Translations under genes and position numbers: made by a program
DNA from: UBA7672 sp965229115
Lineage (GTDB): Bacteria > Pseudomonadota > Alphaproteobacteria > Caulobacterales > Hyphomonadaceae
DNA: 64,000 bases
NCBI GenBank assembly: GCA_965229115.1
Contig: CBDDIR010000003.1
Span: forward strand, 1,674,001 to 1,738,000
Reading direction: 5' to 3'
Notes under the pieces: generated by a model
What the model saw: the letters and a program-made list of their open reading frames with translations, nothing else
Databases searched by the model: none
Told to the model about the DNA's origin: nothing
Shown here: piece after piece, positions 49,827 through 59,717 of the stretch
Layout: every line of letters begins with the position of its first letter
Position numbering within the stretch: the stretch's first letter is position 1

Positions 49827-51986
49827 CTATTGCTTCTTCAGCGCCGCTTCCTGTTCGGCCTTCTCGTCGTTGGCGCGCTTGATGATGTAGGCGAGGATCG
49901 CGTCGGTGGTTTCGACCGGCAGCGTGGCTTCGAAGGCCGGCATGCCACGCTGGGCGCGGTCGCCGCCGCGGACGGTGGGGTTCCAGCCATTGCGGATTGG
50001 CAGCAGGCCTGAATAGCGCAGGTCGGGTGCGATCGCGCCTGCGCCTGGGACGGCGTTGGCGCCGTGGCATTGCGCGCAATTGGCGGCGTAGGCCTGTTCA
50101 CCCGCAAACACCGTCTCGTTGTTGGCGGTGAGCAGCGGCGGATCGATGCGGACGCCGAGCTTGCTCGGATCGACCGCCGGCATGGTGGCCGGGAGTTCCG
50201 ACTTCGCGCCGGCCTTGAAGACGAGGAGGCGTGAGTTGTTGGCGCTGTAGGCGTTGGTGCGGGCCTGGCCATCGGGCAGGCCGCGGGCGCCGACCAGAAG
50301 CGCGATCTCCTGCTTGCCGTCGACCGTGTAGGTGGCAGGGGCTGCAACGACGCGGGCTTGCGTCGGGGCGGTCCAGAGCTTTTCGCCAGTAGTGGCGTTG
50401 TAGGCGTTGAACTCGCCCTTGTGGTTGCCGGAGAAGATCAGGTTGCCGGACGTGGCGAGGATGCCAGTCGAGCCATAGACATCGTTCTTGATGCGCCAGA
50501 CTTCCTTCGCCTTCACCGGGTCCCAGGCGAGAATGTAGGTCTCGAGGTTGCCGCACTGAGCGCCGGGAGCTGCGCAGAGGGCTGCGCCGCCGGAGAAGTC
50601 GGTGCCGGTGTTGGTGCCTTCGAGGTTCAGCTTGAACTCTTTCGGGCCGGCATAGGATGCGGCTGCGATCTGGACCGGGATGTAAACGAGGCCGGTTTCC
50701 GGGCTGAAGGCCATCGGGTGCCAGTTGTGCATGCCGAGCGCGCCCGGCTTGATGATCACGGGCTTGCCGGTGACTTCGTAGCGGGCTTCGGGAACCTCGA
50801 CCGGACGGCCGGTCGCCATGTCGACGTGGGTTGCCCAGGTGAGGGGTGCGAACTTCTCGGCGGAGAGGAGCTTACCGTCCTTGGCGTCGAGGACGTAGAA
50901 GAAGCCGTTCTTCGGCGCCTGCATCACAACGCGGCGTTTGCCTTCCGGGTAGTTGAGGTCGGCGAGCATCAGCGGCTGGGTGGCCGTGTAATCCCAGGTT
51001 TCGCCGGGCGTGGTCTGGTAGTGCCACTTGTACTTGCCGGTGTTGGGATCGAGCGCGACGATTGACGACAGATAGAGGTTGTCGCCGCCGCCGGGCGAGC
51101 GGATCGACTGGTTCCACGGATTGCCGTTGCCGGTGCCGACATAGATGGTGTCGAGGTCAGCATCGTACGCCATGCCATCCCAGACGGTGCCGCCACCGCC
51201 GATCTGCCAGTAGTTGTCGCCCTTCCAGGTCTTGGCGGCTTCGGCGAGTTCGGGCTGCTCATAGGGCTTGGACGGATCGCCCGGCACGGTCCACCAGCGC
51301 CAGAGCTGTTCGCCGGTCTCGCTGTCGTAGGCGGTCACGTAACCGCGCACGCGATACTCTGCGCCGCCATTGCCGATGATGACCTTGCCTTTGACGATGC
51401 GCGGAACGCCCGTGATCGTGTAGGGCAGGTTGGTGTCGGTGGTTTGCTTCTCCCACACGACCTTGCCGGTTTTGCCATCAAGCGCGATCAGGCGGCCATC
51501 GAGCGAGCCGAGATAGATCTTGCCATTCCACGCAGCGACGCCGCGGTTGACGACATCGCAGCAGGCGTCAGCCGCCTTGTTCTTGCGAACGTCGGGATCG
51601 TATTCCCAGAGCTTGGCGCCGGTGTGGATGTCGAACGCCTTCACCATCGACCAGGCGGTGGTGAGATACATCACGCCATCGACGATGACGGGCGTCGATT
51701 CCTGACCGCGTTCTGTGTCGATGTCGGCATACCAGGACAGGCCGACCGACTTCACGTTCTGGTCGTTGATCTGATCGAGCGGGCTGAAACGTTGCTCGTC
51801 ATAGGTGCGTGCGGCGGTGAGCCAGGAGCCGGGCTCCTCATCGGCCTTGAGGAGGCGTTCCGTGTTCACCGCGGCAGCGCCGATGGCGGTGGCCGGTGTG
51901 GCGGCGTCGGCCGAACGCGGCGCTTCGTTGCAGCCGGACATAAGGGCGCCTGTCGCTACGCAGAGCGACATCACAAATTTCCGCAT
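49827..51986 (-). CDS. PQQ-dependent alcohol dehydrogenase with cytochrome c domain
   Basis: 719 residues, type II quinohaemoprotein. Propeller repeats span ~50-590. The vicinal disulfide is in ADACCDVVNRGVA, the catalytic Asp in PGETWDYTAT, and a C-terminal haem c site is CAQCH. The signal peptide ends in ALMSGC, a possible lipoprotein site (Cys19) that is unusual for this family. It oxidises alcohols in the periplasm with electrons passed to the haem. GAGAGGAA precedes the ATG. It is divergent from mutL; pqq synthesis genes are not in the window. Confidence 0.92.
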   Translation of the reverse strand: MRKFVMSLCVATGALMSGCNEAPRSADAATPATAIGAAAVNTERLLKADEEPGSWLTAARTYDEQRFSPLDQINDQNVKSVGLSWYADIDTERGQESTPVIVDGVMYLTTAWSMVKAFDIHTGAKLWEYDPDVRKNKAADACCDVVNRGVAAWNGKIYLGSLDGRLIALDGKTGKVVWEKQTTDTNLPYTITGVPRIVKGKVIIGNGGAEYRVRGYVTAYDSETGEQLWRWWTVPGDPSKPYEQPELAEAAKTWKGDNYWQIGGGGTVWDGMAYDADLDTIYVGTGNGNPWNQSIRSPGGGDNLYLSSIVALDPNTGKYKWHYQTTPGETWDYTATQPLMLADLNYPEGKRRVVMQAPKNGFFYVLDAKDGKLLSAEKFAPLTWATHVDMATGRPVEVPEARYEVTGKPVIIKPGALGMHNWHPMAFSPETGLVYIPVQIAAASYAGPKEFKLNLEGTNTGTDFSGGAALCAAPGAQCGNLETYILAWDPVKAKEVWRIKNDVYGSTGILATSGNLIFSGNHKGEFNAYNATTGEKLWTAPTQARVVAAPATYTVDGKQEIALLVGARGLPDGQARTNAYSANNSRLLVFKAGAKSELPATMPAVDPSKLGVRIDPPLLTANNETVFAGEQAYAANCAQCHGANAVPGAGAIAPDLRYSGLLPIRNGWNPTVRGGDRAQRGMPAFEATLPVETTDAILAYIIKRANDEKAEQEAALKKQ

Positions 51987-52141
51987 GAACGTTCCTCTCC
52001 CCAGCAGTCATCGCTGCTTTTATTGCGCGGAAACTACCGGGAGTGCCCGGCGGGGGCAATGATCTGAGTTGTGCACAGCCCGCAACATCGTCGTGAGGTT
52101 TCCGGCTTCGTGGCCGGGCGCTGGCCGTTTAAGGTCGGCCG

Positions 52142-54010
52142 ATGGCCGAATCAGCCCTGAAACCCCCGCTCGGACGGATCCGCCGGCTGCCGCCGGATGC
52201 GGTGAACCGCATTGCTGCGGGCGAGGTGGTGGAGCGCCCGGCTGCGGCGGCCAAGGAGTTGATCGAGAACGCTTTGGACGCCGGCGCGCGATCTGTGCGC
52301 GTGCGCATCGAGGGCGGCGGGCTGACGCGTCTGATGATCGAGGACGACGGCCACGGCATGAGCGTGGACGAACTGCCGGTGGCGATCGAGCGGCATGCGA
52401 CATCCAAACTGGCGGCGGACGATGATGGGCATGTCGACCTACTCGATATTCGCACGATGGGCTTCCGGGGAGAGGCCCTACCATCGATTGGGTCGGTGTC
52501 GCGGCTGGCGATCCTGAGCCGGGCGAAGGGGGCGGATGGCGCGTTCGAAATTGGCGTCGATGCCGGGAAGATTGACGGACCGAAGCCGGCGGCGTGGAGC
52601 GGGCTGACGAGCAATGGCACGCGCGTGGATGTGCGCGACCTGTTCTATGCGACGCCCGCGCGCCTGAAGTTCATGAAGACCGAGCGGGCCGAGGCGCAGG
52701 CGATTGCTGACTCTGTGCGCAGGCTGGCGCTGGCGCGGCCGGATGTGGCTTTCCATCTCGAGACGGAAGAGCGGGCAGTCATCAAGCTGCTGGCCGAGCA
52801 GGGCGAAGATGCGCGGCTGAAGCGACTGGGCGCTGTGCTTGGCAAAGAGTTCCGCGAGAACGCGGTCGAGATCGATGCGGAGCGCGAGGGCGTGCGCGTA
52901 TCGGGCTTTGCCGGTTTGCCGACGTTCAACCGTGGGTCGGCGCAGCACCAGTATCTGTTCGTCAACGGGCGGCCGGTGAAGGATCGTCTGCTGGTTGGCG
53001 TGATCCGGGCGGCGTATCAGGATTTCCTGGCTCGTGACCGACATCCGATGGCGGTGTTGTTTGTCGATCTCGATCCGATGCAGGTCGATGTGAACGTGCA
53101 CCCGGCCAAGACGGAAGTGCGTTTCCGCGACGCGGCGAACATTCGCGGGCTCATGATCGGCGCGTTGCGCCATGCGCTGGCGGCGGCCGGGCATCGGGCG
53201 AGCACGACTGTGGCTGGGGCGGCGCTGGGCGCTGCGACGAGCCATGTGGCGCCGTCTCTGCCGTGGAATACGGGCAAGGCCAGCTGGTCGCCTGCGCGTC
53301 CTGTGGTGGCGTCGCCAGATTATGCGGCGTCGTTCACGGGAATGTCGGACAATGCGCCGGCGACTTTCGATGCGTTCGCGCATGCGCCGAGTGCGCGAGT
53401 GGAGCCGACACCGGAGTCGACTATGGAGACCCCGCCGCTGGGCGTGGCGCGGGCGCAGGTGCACGAGACGTACATCATCGCGCAGACAGCAGACGGCATG
53501 GTGATTGTTGACCAGCACGCAGCGCATGAGCGGCTGGTCTATGAGCGCATGAAGGGCCAGATGGCAGGCGATGGCGTGAAGCGCCAGGCGCTGCTGATCC
53601 CGGAGATTGTCGAGCTGTCCGAAGAAGAGGCTCTACGCGTTCTGGATCGCGCGGACGAGTTGCTGGCGATGGGGCTTGAGGTCGAGCCGTTCGGGCGCGG
53701 GGCGGTGGCTGTGCGCGCGACGCCGGCGCTGTTCGGGCAGATGGATGTGAAGGGTCTGATCCGCGATCTGGCGGATGACTTTGCCGAGTACGAGGCGGGG
53801 CTGGCGCTGAAAGAGCGCATGGAAGAGGTGATGGGCAACATGGCCTGTCGCGGCTCCGTGCGCGCGGGGCGCAGGCTGACGGCGGACGAGATGAATGCGC
53901 TGCTCCGCCAGATGGAAGCGACGCCGCATTCGGGCCAGTGCAATCACGGGCGGCCGACCTATGTCGAACTCAAGCTGGCGGATATCGAGAAGCTGTTCGG
54001 GCGGCGTTAG
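52142..54010 (+). CDS. mutL: DNA mismatch repair protein MutL
   Basis: 622 residues. The N-terminal GHKL ATPase has IAAGEVVERPAAAAKELIEN, DDGHGM and TMGFRGEALPSI. The C-terminal endonuclease domain carries DQHAAHERLVYE, ACRGSVRAG and QCNHGRPT, so this MutL should be a metal-dependent nicking enzyme, as expected in a bacterium without MutH. Its stop overlaps the rnhB stop by four bases. Confidence 0.97.
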   Translation: MAESALKPPLGRIRRLPPDAVNRIAAGEVVERPAAAAKELIENALDAGARSVRVRIEGGGLTRLMIEDDGHGMSVDELPVAIERHATSKLAADDDGHVDLLDIRTMGFRGEALPSIGSVSRLAILSRAKGADGAFEIGVDAGKIDGPKPAAWSGLTSNGTRVDVRDLFYATPARLKFMKTERAEAQAIADSVRRLALARPDVAFHLETEERAVIKLLAEQGEDARLKRLGAVLGKEFRENAVEIDAEREGVRVSGFAGLPTFNRGSAQHQYLFVNGRPVKDRLLVGVIRAAYQDFLARDRHPMAVLFVDLDPMQVDVNVHPAKTEVRFRDAANIRGLMIGALRHALAAAGHRASTTVAGAALGAATSHVAPSLPWNTGKASWSPARPVVASPDYAASFTGMSDNAPATFDAFAHAPSARVEPTPESTMETPPLGVARAQVHETYIIAQTADGMVIVDQHAAHERLVYERMKGQMAGDGVKRQALLIPEIVELSEEEALRVLDRADELLAMGLEVEPFGRGAVAVRATPALFGQMDVKGLIRDLADDFAEYEAGLALKERMEEVMGNMACRGSVRAGRRLTADEMNALLRQMEATPHSGQCNHGRPTYVELKLADIEKLFGRR

Positions 54011-54636
54011 GCGCCGACTACGCCGGGAAGCGGCAGGCTCTGCACGATAATCGTGTCGCCGCGGGCTTCGAGCGCCTCGCGCACGGGGCGGAAGCTGCGG
54101 CGGTGGGCGGGGCTGGGGCCGAGTTTTCTCAGGGCTGCGAGGTGCGCGGCGACGCCGTAGCCTTTGTGCTTGGAGAAGCCGTAGCCGGGGAACTGGGTGC
54201 AGAGTTCCACCATCATCGCGTCGCGATGGGTCTTGGCGAGGATGGAGGCGGCGGAGATGCAGGTCTCGGAGGCGTCGCCGCCGATGATGCAGGTGACTTT
54301 GCACTGGATGGGTGGCGGGTCGTTGCCGTCCACGAGCACATGCGTGGGCTGGACTGCGAGCTGGGCGAAGGCGCGCTGCATGGCGAGGAAGTTCGCCTGG
54401 CGGATGTTCACTGTGTCGATTTCCTCGACCGTGGCGACGCCGACGCCCCAGGCAAGCGCCCGTTCCTTGATGCGCAGGGCGAGGATATCGCGGCGTTCTT
54501 CGGTGAGCTGCTTGCTGTCGTTGAGGCCGTTGATCCGGCGCGTTTTGTCGAGAATGACGGCGGCCGCGACAACGGGACCGGCGAGGGGGCCTCGCCCGGC
54601 TTCGTCGATGCCACAGATTATCTCAACGAATTCCAT
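54007..54636 (-). CDS. rnhB: Ribonuclease HII
   Basis: 209 residues. RNase HII removes ribonucleotides from DNA and RNA primers. The acidic catalytic set is visible in CGIDEAGRGPLAGPV, in the VDGND region and in SILAKTHRDAMM. Convergent with mutL: the stop codons overlap (TTAG). Confidence 0.96.
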   Translation of the reverse strand: MEFVEIICGIDEAGRGPLAGPVVAAAVILDKTRRINGLNDSKQLTEERRDILALRIKERALAWGVGVATVEEIDTVNIRQANFLAMQRAFAQLAVQPTHVLVDGNDPPPIQCKVTCIIGGDASETCISAASILAKTHRDAMMVELCTQFPGYGFSKHKGYGVAAHLAALRKLGPSPAHRRSFRPVREALEARGDTIIVQSLPLPGVVGA

Positions 54637-54727
54637 ACCTGGGCCAAGCTCGTAACTGGGCTTTGGACGGGTTAGACATGCATTCTAAGCGAGCCTGCAA
54701 CCCCCAAACACCAGCCAAGAGTTAGTC

Positions 54728-55711
54728 ATGGCCTCCAATTCCACAGCTGACGTCATCCGCATCCACAAACACGGCGGACCAGAGGAGATGAAGTTCGAGA
54801 CGGTGGAACTCGGGAGCCCGGCGGCGGGTCAGGTGCGGTTGAAGCAGACCGCGATCGGGCTGAACTTCATCGATGTCTATACGCGCACCGGGCTTTATCC
54901 GGGGCCGACGCCGGCTGTGCTGGGCGTTGAGGCTGCCGGGGTGGTCGAGGCGGTGGGCGACGGTGTGGATACGCTGAAGGTGGGCGATCGGGTGGTCTAT
55001 AACGGGCTGCAAGGATCTTACGCGACGCATCGTCTGGCGCCGGCAGAGCGCATGGTGAAGATCCCGGACTTCGTGAAGGACGAGGATGCGGCCGCGGTGT
55101 TCCTGAAGGGCATGACGGTGTGGATGCTGATCTTCGAGATCAGGCGTCTGGAGCCGGGCGAGACGATCGTGGTGTGGGCGGCTGCTGGCGGCGTGGGGTC
55201 GATCCTCGTGCCGTGGGCCAATGCGCTGGGCGCGCGGGTGATCGGCGTGGTGTCGACGCCGGAGAAGGCGAAGCTGGCGAAGGAATACGGCTGCTGGGAG
55301 ACGATCCTTGCGAGCGAGGATGTGCCGGCGCGCGTGAAGGAGCTGAATGGCGGCAAGGGCGTGCCGGTGGTCTATGATAGCGTCGGCAAGACGTCGGCCG
55401 AGCCGAGCATGAAGTCGCTGGCGCCGCGTGGGTGGTTCATCACCTATGGCAATGCGTCGGGTCCCGCTGATCCGATTCCGCCGGGGCGGCTCAATCAGGG
55501 TGGCTCGCTGATCATGACGCGGCCGGGCCTGTTCCACTTCACGCACAAGCGTAGCGATCTAGAGCGCGGCGCTGCGGCGGTGTGGGGCGCGATGCGGGCG
55601 GGCGCGATCCGGGCGGATGTACGACAGCGCTTTGCGTTGAAGGATGCGGCGGAAGCTCACCGCGCACTGGAAGGCCGCAAGACCAGCGGCGCTACGATCC
55701 TGCTGCCATAG
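54728..55711 (+). CDS. NADPH:quinone reductase, zinc-independent MDR type
   Basis: 327 residues. The GroES-like domain has LNFIDVYTRTGLYPGPTPAV; the Rossmann domain has AAAGGVGSILVPWANALGA. No structural zinc Cys cluster, as in QorA-like quinone reductases. NADPH is the likely donor. It precedes the CPBP protease by 6 bases and may share its transcript. Confidence 0.92.
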   Translation: MASNSTADVIRIHKHGGPEEMKFETVELGSPAAGQVRLKQTAIGLNFIDVYTRTGLYPGPTPAVLGVEAAGVVEAVGDGVDTLKVGDRVVYNGLQGSYATHRLAPAERMVKIPDFVKDEDAAAVFLKGMTVWMLIFEIRRLEPGETIVVWAAAGGVGSILVPWANALGARVIGVVSTPEKAKLAKEYGCWETILASEDVPARVKELNGGKGVPVVYDSVGKTSAEPSMKSLAPRGWFITYGNASGPADPIPPGRLNQGGSLIMTRPGLFHFTHKRSDLERGAAAVWGAMRAGAIRADVRQRFALKDAAEAHRALEGRKTSGATILLP

Positions 55712-55717
55712 GTTGTC

Positions 55718-56683
55718 ATGACTGATCTGCCGGACGAGCCTGCGTTTCAGCCCAGCCAAACGCCCTTCCATCAATGGGTGGATGCCGCGCGGCCGCGCGA
55801 GCAGGTCTGGCGCACGGTCGTCGGCCTTATCCTGATCGGCGTGATCTGGATGGCGTGGACGATGGCGCTGATGTTCGGCTCCATTGGCGTCGGTCTGGTG
55901 AGGCCTGAAGCGTTCAAGGCGATGTTCGGCATGGCGGATGTTCCGCTGACTTATGCCGATACGATCGCCATGCTTCTGATCGCGCTCGCCACGATCTGGG
56001 GTTTCAGTCTCGGCGTGTGGCTGACGGCGAGGTGGATACACAAGCGACCGTTCATGTCAGTGGTGGCGGCGAACCGGCGGTTCAGCTTCTCGCAGTTCGG
56101 CGCGGGCTGCCTGATAGCGGCCGGCTATCTGGTGGTCAGCATGACGTGGAGCTTTGTCTCGGGGAACGCGCCGCGCCGGTCCGATCTGGCGCTTGAGACA
56201 TGGGCGCTGGCGCTCGCGCCGATTGCGCTCGTGGTGTTCATCCAGGCCGCCAGCGAGGAGATGGTGTTTCGTGGATACCTGCCGCAGCAACTCGCAGCGC
56301 GCTTTGGCAATGCGCTCGTGTGGGGTTTCATCCCGTCGGTGCTGTTCGGCCTGATGCACGCAGCGAACTCGCCGGGTGATACCACCTACGCTATGTTCTA
56401 CGTCGCCATAGCGACGATCATGGGCATGGTGATGATGGCCATGGTCTGGCGCACGGGAAGTCTTGCGGCGGCGATGGGCTTCCACTTCATCAACAATATC
56501 GGAGCGCTTACCGTGGCCGGAGCGGATCAGGGGCCATCGTCGATCGCGCTGTTCGTCTGGTCGCCGGCCCAGCTCACGGCAAGCGCATCGAGCGAGTTGC
56601 TGATTATCGGCTTGCTGCTGGCGTTCGTGTTCTCGCCTTTCGCGCCGCTACCGAAAGGTCAGGCGCTGGCGCGGAGGAAATAG
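55718..56683 (+). CDS. CPBP family intramembrane glutamic protease
   Basis: 321 residues and about eight membrane helices. The ABI/CAAX-protease motifs EEMVFRGYLPQQL, FGLMHAANS and a third histidine motif GFHFINNIG are all intact, so it is probably active. Bacterial members act in peptide maturation or stress signalling; the substrate is unknown. Its 3' end overlaps the convergent rsmD by 25 bases. Confidence 0.92.
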   Translation: MTDLPDEPAFQPSQTPFHQWVDAARPREQVWRTVVGLILIGVIWMAWTMALMFGSIGVGLVRPEAFKAMFGMADVPLTYADTIAMLLIALATIWGFSLGVWLTARWIHKRPFMSVVAANRRFSFSQFGAGCLIAAGYLVVSMTWSFVSGNAPRRSDLALETWALALAPIALVVFIQAASEEMVFRGYLPQQLAARFGNALVWGFIPSVLFGLMHAANSPGDTTYAMFYVAIATIMGMVMMAMVWRTGSLAAAMGFHFINNIGALTVAGADQGPSSIALFVWSPAQLTASASSELLIIGLLLAFVFSPFAPLPKGQALARRK

Positions 56684-57225
56684 ACGCGGGCGGCGCCATA
56701 GGTGCGCTCGTCGAGGATGTCCCAGGCGGGCGTCTCAAGCGCGGGTTCGTGGCTGCCGACTTCTGCAACGATCAATGCATCGGGTGTGATCCACTCACCC
56801 TTGCGCAGCTGGTCCAGCGCGGGGGGCACTAGGCCCTGCGCGTAGGGCGGGTCCATGAAGACGAGGTCGAACGGCGCGCCTAGGCCGGCCGGCTTGGGAC
56901 CAAGGTCTGTGGCTGAGCGGCGGTGGATGCGGGTGTTGCCGAAGAGCTGGAAGGCTTCGACATTGTCGCGGATGCAGCCGCGGGCTGCTGCTTCGGTTTC
57001 GACAAAGAGGCAGAATGCGCCGCCGCGGGACACGGCCTCGAAGCCCAGCGCGCCAGAGCCTGCAAAGGCGTCGATGACGCGGGCGCCCTCCAAGGGCGGG
57101 GCCCATTCGGCGTGGGCCAGAATGTTGAAAATGCTCTCGCGGGCGCGGTCGGACGTGGGGCGGGTGTCGCGGCCTTCCGGCGTGCGAATGGTGCGTCCCT
57201 TGAATGTGCCGCCGACGATGCGCAT
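56659..57225 (-). CDS. rsmD: 16S rRNA (guanine-966-N2)-methyltransferase
   Basis: 188 residues from ATG 57225, which gives the family start MRIVGGTFKGRTIRTP. SAM site in IDAFAGSGALGFEA; catalytic motif DPPY in FMDPPYAQGL. It methylates G966 of 16S rRNA. It is divergent from tadA with 44 bases between. Confidence 0.95.
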   Translation of the reverse strand: MRIVGGTFKGRTIRTPEGRDTRPTSDRARESIFNILAHAEWAPPLEGARVIDAFAGSGALGFEAVSRGGAFCLFVETEAAARGCIRDNVEAFQLFGNTRIHRRSATDLGPKPAGLGAPFDLVFMDPPYAQGLVPPALDQLRKGEWITPDALIVAEVGSHEPALETPAWDILDERTYGAARVYFLRASA

Positions 57226-57269
57226 GGCCGTCCGTCTAGCATCCCGCTGCCGAAATGCTATGGGGCGGC

Positions 57270-57731
57270 ATGGCCGATGACTTCGACCTCGAGATGATGC
57301 GCCGGGCAATGGCGCTGGCGCAGACCGCCGCCGAGGCTGGCGAGGCGCCGATCGGCGCTGTCGTGGTTGATCCCGTAACGCGCGAAGTGGTGGCTGAGGC
57401 CTACAACGAGCCAATCCGCCTGAGCGACCCAACGGGCCACGCCGAGATCCTGGCGCTGCGGACTGCCGCCGCCAAGCTTAGCAACTATCGGCTCTCTGGC
57501 CTGACGCTCTATGTGACGCTCGAACCCTGTGCGATGTGCGCGGGGGCGATCAGCCATGCGCGCATCGGGCGGGTGGTCTATGGCGCATCAGACGCCAAGG
57601 GCGGGGCGGTTGAGCATGGCCCGCGCTATTTCGAACAGCCGACCTGTCATTCGCGGCCAACTGTCGAGAGCGGGCTGCTGGCCGAGGAATCCTCAGCCAT
57701 GCTGAAGGCCTTCTTCCGCGCGCGCCGTTAG
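57270..57731 (+). CDS. tadA: tRNA-specific adenosine deaminase
   Basis: 153 residues from ATG 57270. Zinc-deaminase motifs HAE (TGHAEILALR) and PCxxC (EPCAMCAGAI) are present, and RxGRVVYGASDAKGGA is typical of TadA, which makes inosine-34 in tRNA-Arg. Convergent with the DUF3298 gene by a four-base stop overlap. Confidence 0.94.
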   Translation: MADDFDLEMMRRAMALAQTAAEAGEAPIGAVVVDPVTREVVAEAYNEPIRLSDPTGHAEILALRTAAAKLSNYRLSGLTLYVTLEPCAMCAGAISHARIGRVVYGASDAKGGAVEHGPRYFEQPTCHSRPTVESGLLAEESSAMLKAFFRARR

Positions 57732-58681
57732 CCTTTTACCGGCGGGGCCGTTCCGCCAAAGAGCGGCTTGAACTCCGGCTTCAGGTCTTGCGCGAAGACT
57801 TCCTGTTGCACGACCACTTCGTACGGGCCCTCGACATAGGGTCCGACTGCGTACGGACCCCAATAGACGAGGATTCCGCCGAACTTGTTGCTCTCGCTGG
57901 AGGAGGCGAGCGCGAGCTTTGCTTCCTCGATCTTCACATTGGCGTTCGCACCGGCGCAGTTGACCGGATCATCGTAAACCGTAGCCGCGCCGATGCGCTT
58001 CACCTTCTCGACCTTCAGTGCTTCGCAGATGCCGATGACCAGCGCCGGCGTGATGCCGCCCTGAAGCATGTCGGCGACTTTCAAGGCTGCGCCATTGGTG
58101 CGCGCCACATGCGTGTCGAACTGGACATTGCCGTGCGCGCCGCCGGTGAACTCGTAGGCGGATCCAACCAGGCTGACGATGTCGCCAGCCTTCGCTGTGT
58201 ACTCCCAATTGATCATGACTTCCCACGGCCAGGCGGGACCGGTGTTTCCCTCCTTCTTCATGTCGTCGAAGGTGGTGCGGGCCTGCGCCTTGCGGGCGGC
58301 GAGGAAGGCGAGGGCGTCGTTACGGATTGAGATCAGCGCTGGATCAGTGGCGGGGCCAGCCGGGAAGACGGCATCGAATGTCAGCGTCTCGTCTTCGAAC
58401 TTGACCGCGCCGCCATCGGCGGAGAGAGCGCCCGCCACTTCGGCAGGCGGCGGCGCTGGCGGTGCGTTCGGCGCGTCATCGGTCTGGCTGAAGTGAGCCG
58501 TCTGGACGCTTTGGCTTTCAGGCGCTGCAGCTTGGGCTGTCTCCACTGCCGGCGTTTCGTCCGGCTCCTTGTTGCGCTGGTTGAAGACGACGAACATGCT
58601 TGTGCCGATGGCGACGGCAGCGCCGATCAGCCCGGCGCGGCGAACGTTTCGCTTGGGTTGGGGTTGCTGTTCGTCAGTCAT
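57728..58681 (-). CDS. DUF4163/DUF3298 domain protein, membrane-anchored
   Basis: 317 residues with one membrane helix (~17-33), a Pro-rich linker and a periplasmic PdaC/RsiV-like domain. GSAYEFTGGAHGNVQFDTHV is the hallmark of DUF3298. RsiV-type domains bind lysozyme in Gram-positives; here the ligand is unknown. No catalytic residues seen. Confidence 0.88.
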   Translation of the reverse strand: MTDEQQPQPKRNVRRAGLIGAAVAIGTSMFVVFNQRNKEPDETPAVETAQAAAPESQSVQTAHFSQTDDAPNAPPAPPPAEVAGALSADGGAVKFEDETLTFDAVFPAGPATDPALISIRNDALAFLAARKAQARTTFDDMKKEGNTGPAWPWEVMINWEYTAKAGDIVSLVGSAYEFTGGAHGNVQFDTHVARTNGAALKVADMLQGGITPALVIGICEALKVEKVKRIGAATVYDDPVNCAGANANVKIEEAKLALASSSESNKFGGILVYWGPYAVGPYVEGPYEVVVQQEVFAQDLKPEFKPLFGGTAPPVKG

Positions 58682-58711
58682 GGCCGTCTCCCGGTTTGGC
58701 GGGAGTATCCG

Positions 58712-59656
58712 CTAGATTGCGACGGCAATGAAGGCCCAGCATACAACCAGAATAACGCCGGCGTCGCGATTGGCCCGGAACAGAACCAGCGCCCGCCCGC
58801 CATTCGCCGGATCAAGCCGGATGGCCTGCTGAACAAGGTGGAGCGCGAACGGCATGGTCGCGGCAGCGCCATAGAGCCCGGCCGCTACGTAACCCGCGAG
58901 AGCCACGAGCGCGATGGTGAGCAGGTAGATCACCGTGACCGCCGGCTTGATGTGATCGCCGAACCTGCGGGCCGTGGACTTCACGCCGATCAGTGCGTCG
59001 TCCTCGCGATCCTGGATGGCGTAGATCGTGTCGTAGCCGAGGGTCCAGAAGATCAGCGCGCCATAGAGTAGAGCATCGGCTTGGCCGATTTGTCCCTGCG
59101 TTGCTGCAGCGGCGACCAGCGCACCCCAGTTGAAGGTCAGGCCGAGCCAGACCTGCGGCCACCAGGTGATGCGCTTCATCAGCGGATAGAGCGCGACCAT
59201 CGGAATGGCGCCGAGCGCAACGAGCTTGGCGAAGTCGGGCAGGCAGAGCAGCACGGCGAGACCAACGCCGCATTGCGCCAACAGCCAGAGCCACGCCTTC
59301 TTCAGAGACACAGCGCCGGACGGCAGCGGACGCAACGCCGTGCGCGCCACCTTCGCGTCGATGTCGCGATCGAGAATGTCGTTGTAGGTGCAGCCCGCGC
59401 CGCGCATGGCGACCGCGCCGATCATGAACAGTGCGGCTAGCCACGCATCCGAAGGCAGGAAGCCCGTCTGCGTGCGGGCAAGGGCCAGGCCCATCAGGCA
59501 GGGCAGGCCAAGCAGCCAGAAGCCGGCCGGCCGATCATAGCGCGAAAGCTGAAGGTAGGGCCGCGCAAACGCCGGGGCGCGCATGACCCACGATCCGCGC
59601 ACGGCGTCTGCCGGAGCAGTCGGGGTTGGAGCGATCGGGGCGGTTGGGTCGGTCAC
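58712..59656 (-). CDS. ubiA: 4-hydroxybenzoate octaprenyltransferase
   Basis: 314 residues from GTG 59656, chosen because AAGGA is 7 bases upstream; the longer ATG at 59719 would overlap the rsmE start. About eight membrane helices and the two Asp-rich loops, NDILDRDIDAKV and YDTIYAIQDREDD, that bind prenyl diphosphate. It attaches the isoprenoid tail in ubiquinone synthesis. Confidence 0.95.
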   Translation of the reverse strand: MTDPTAPIAPTPTAPADAVRGSWVMRAPAFARPYLQLSRYDRPAGFWLLGLPCLMGLALARTQTGFLPSDAWLAALFMIGAVAMRGAGCTYNDILDRDIDAKVARTALRPLPSGAVSLKKAWLWLLAQCGVGLAVLLCLPDFAKLVALGAIPMVALYPLMKRITWWPQVWLGLTFNWGALVAAAATQGQIGQADALLYGALIFWTLGYDTIYAIQDREDDALIGVKSTARRFGDHIKPAVTVIYLLTIALVALAGYVAAGLYGAAATMPFALHLVQQAIRLDPANGGRALVLFRANRDAGVILVVCWAFIAVAI

Positions 59657-59717
59657 ATCAGGTCCTTGGGCGGCCGACACCTTGCGTGATGCGGGCAGCC
59701 CGATATAGCGCAGAGCC

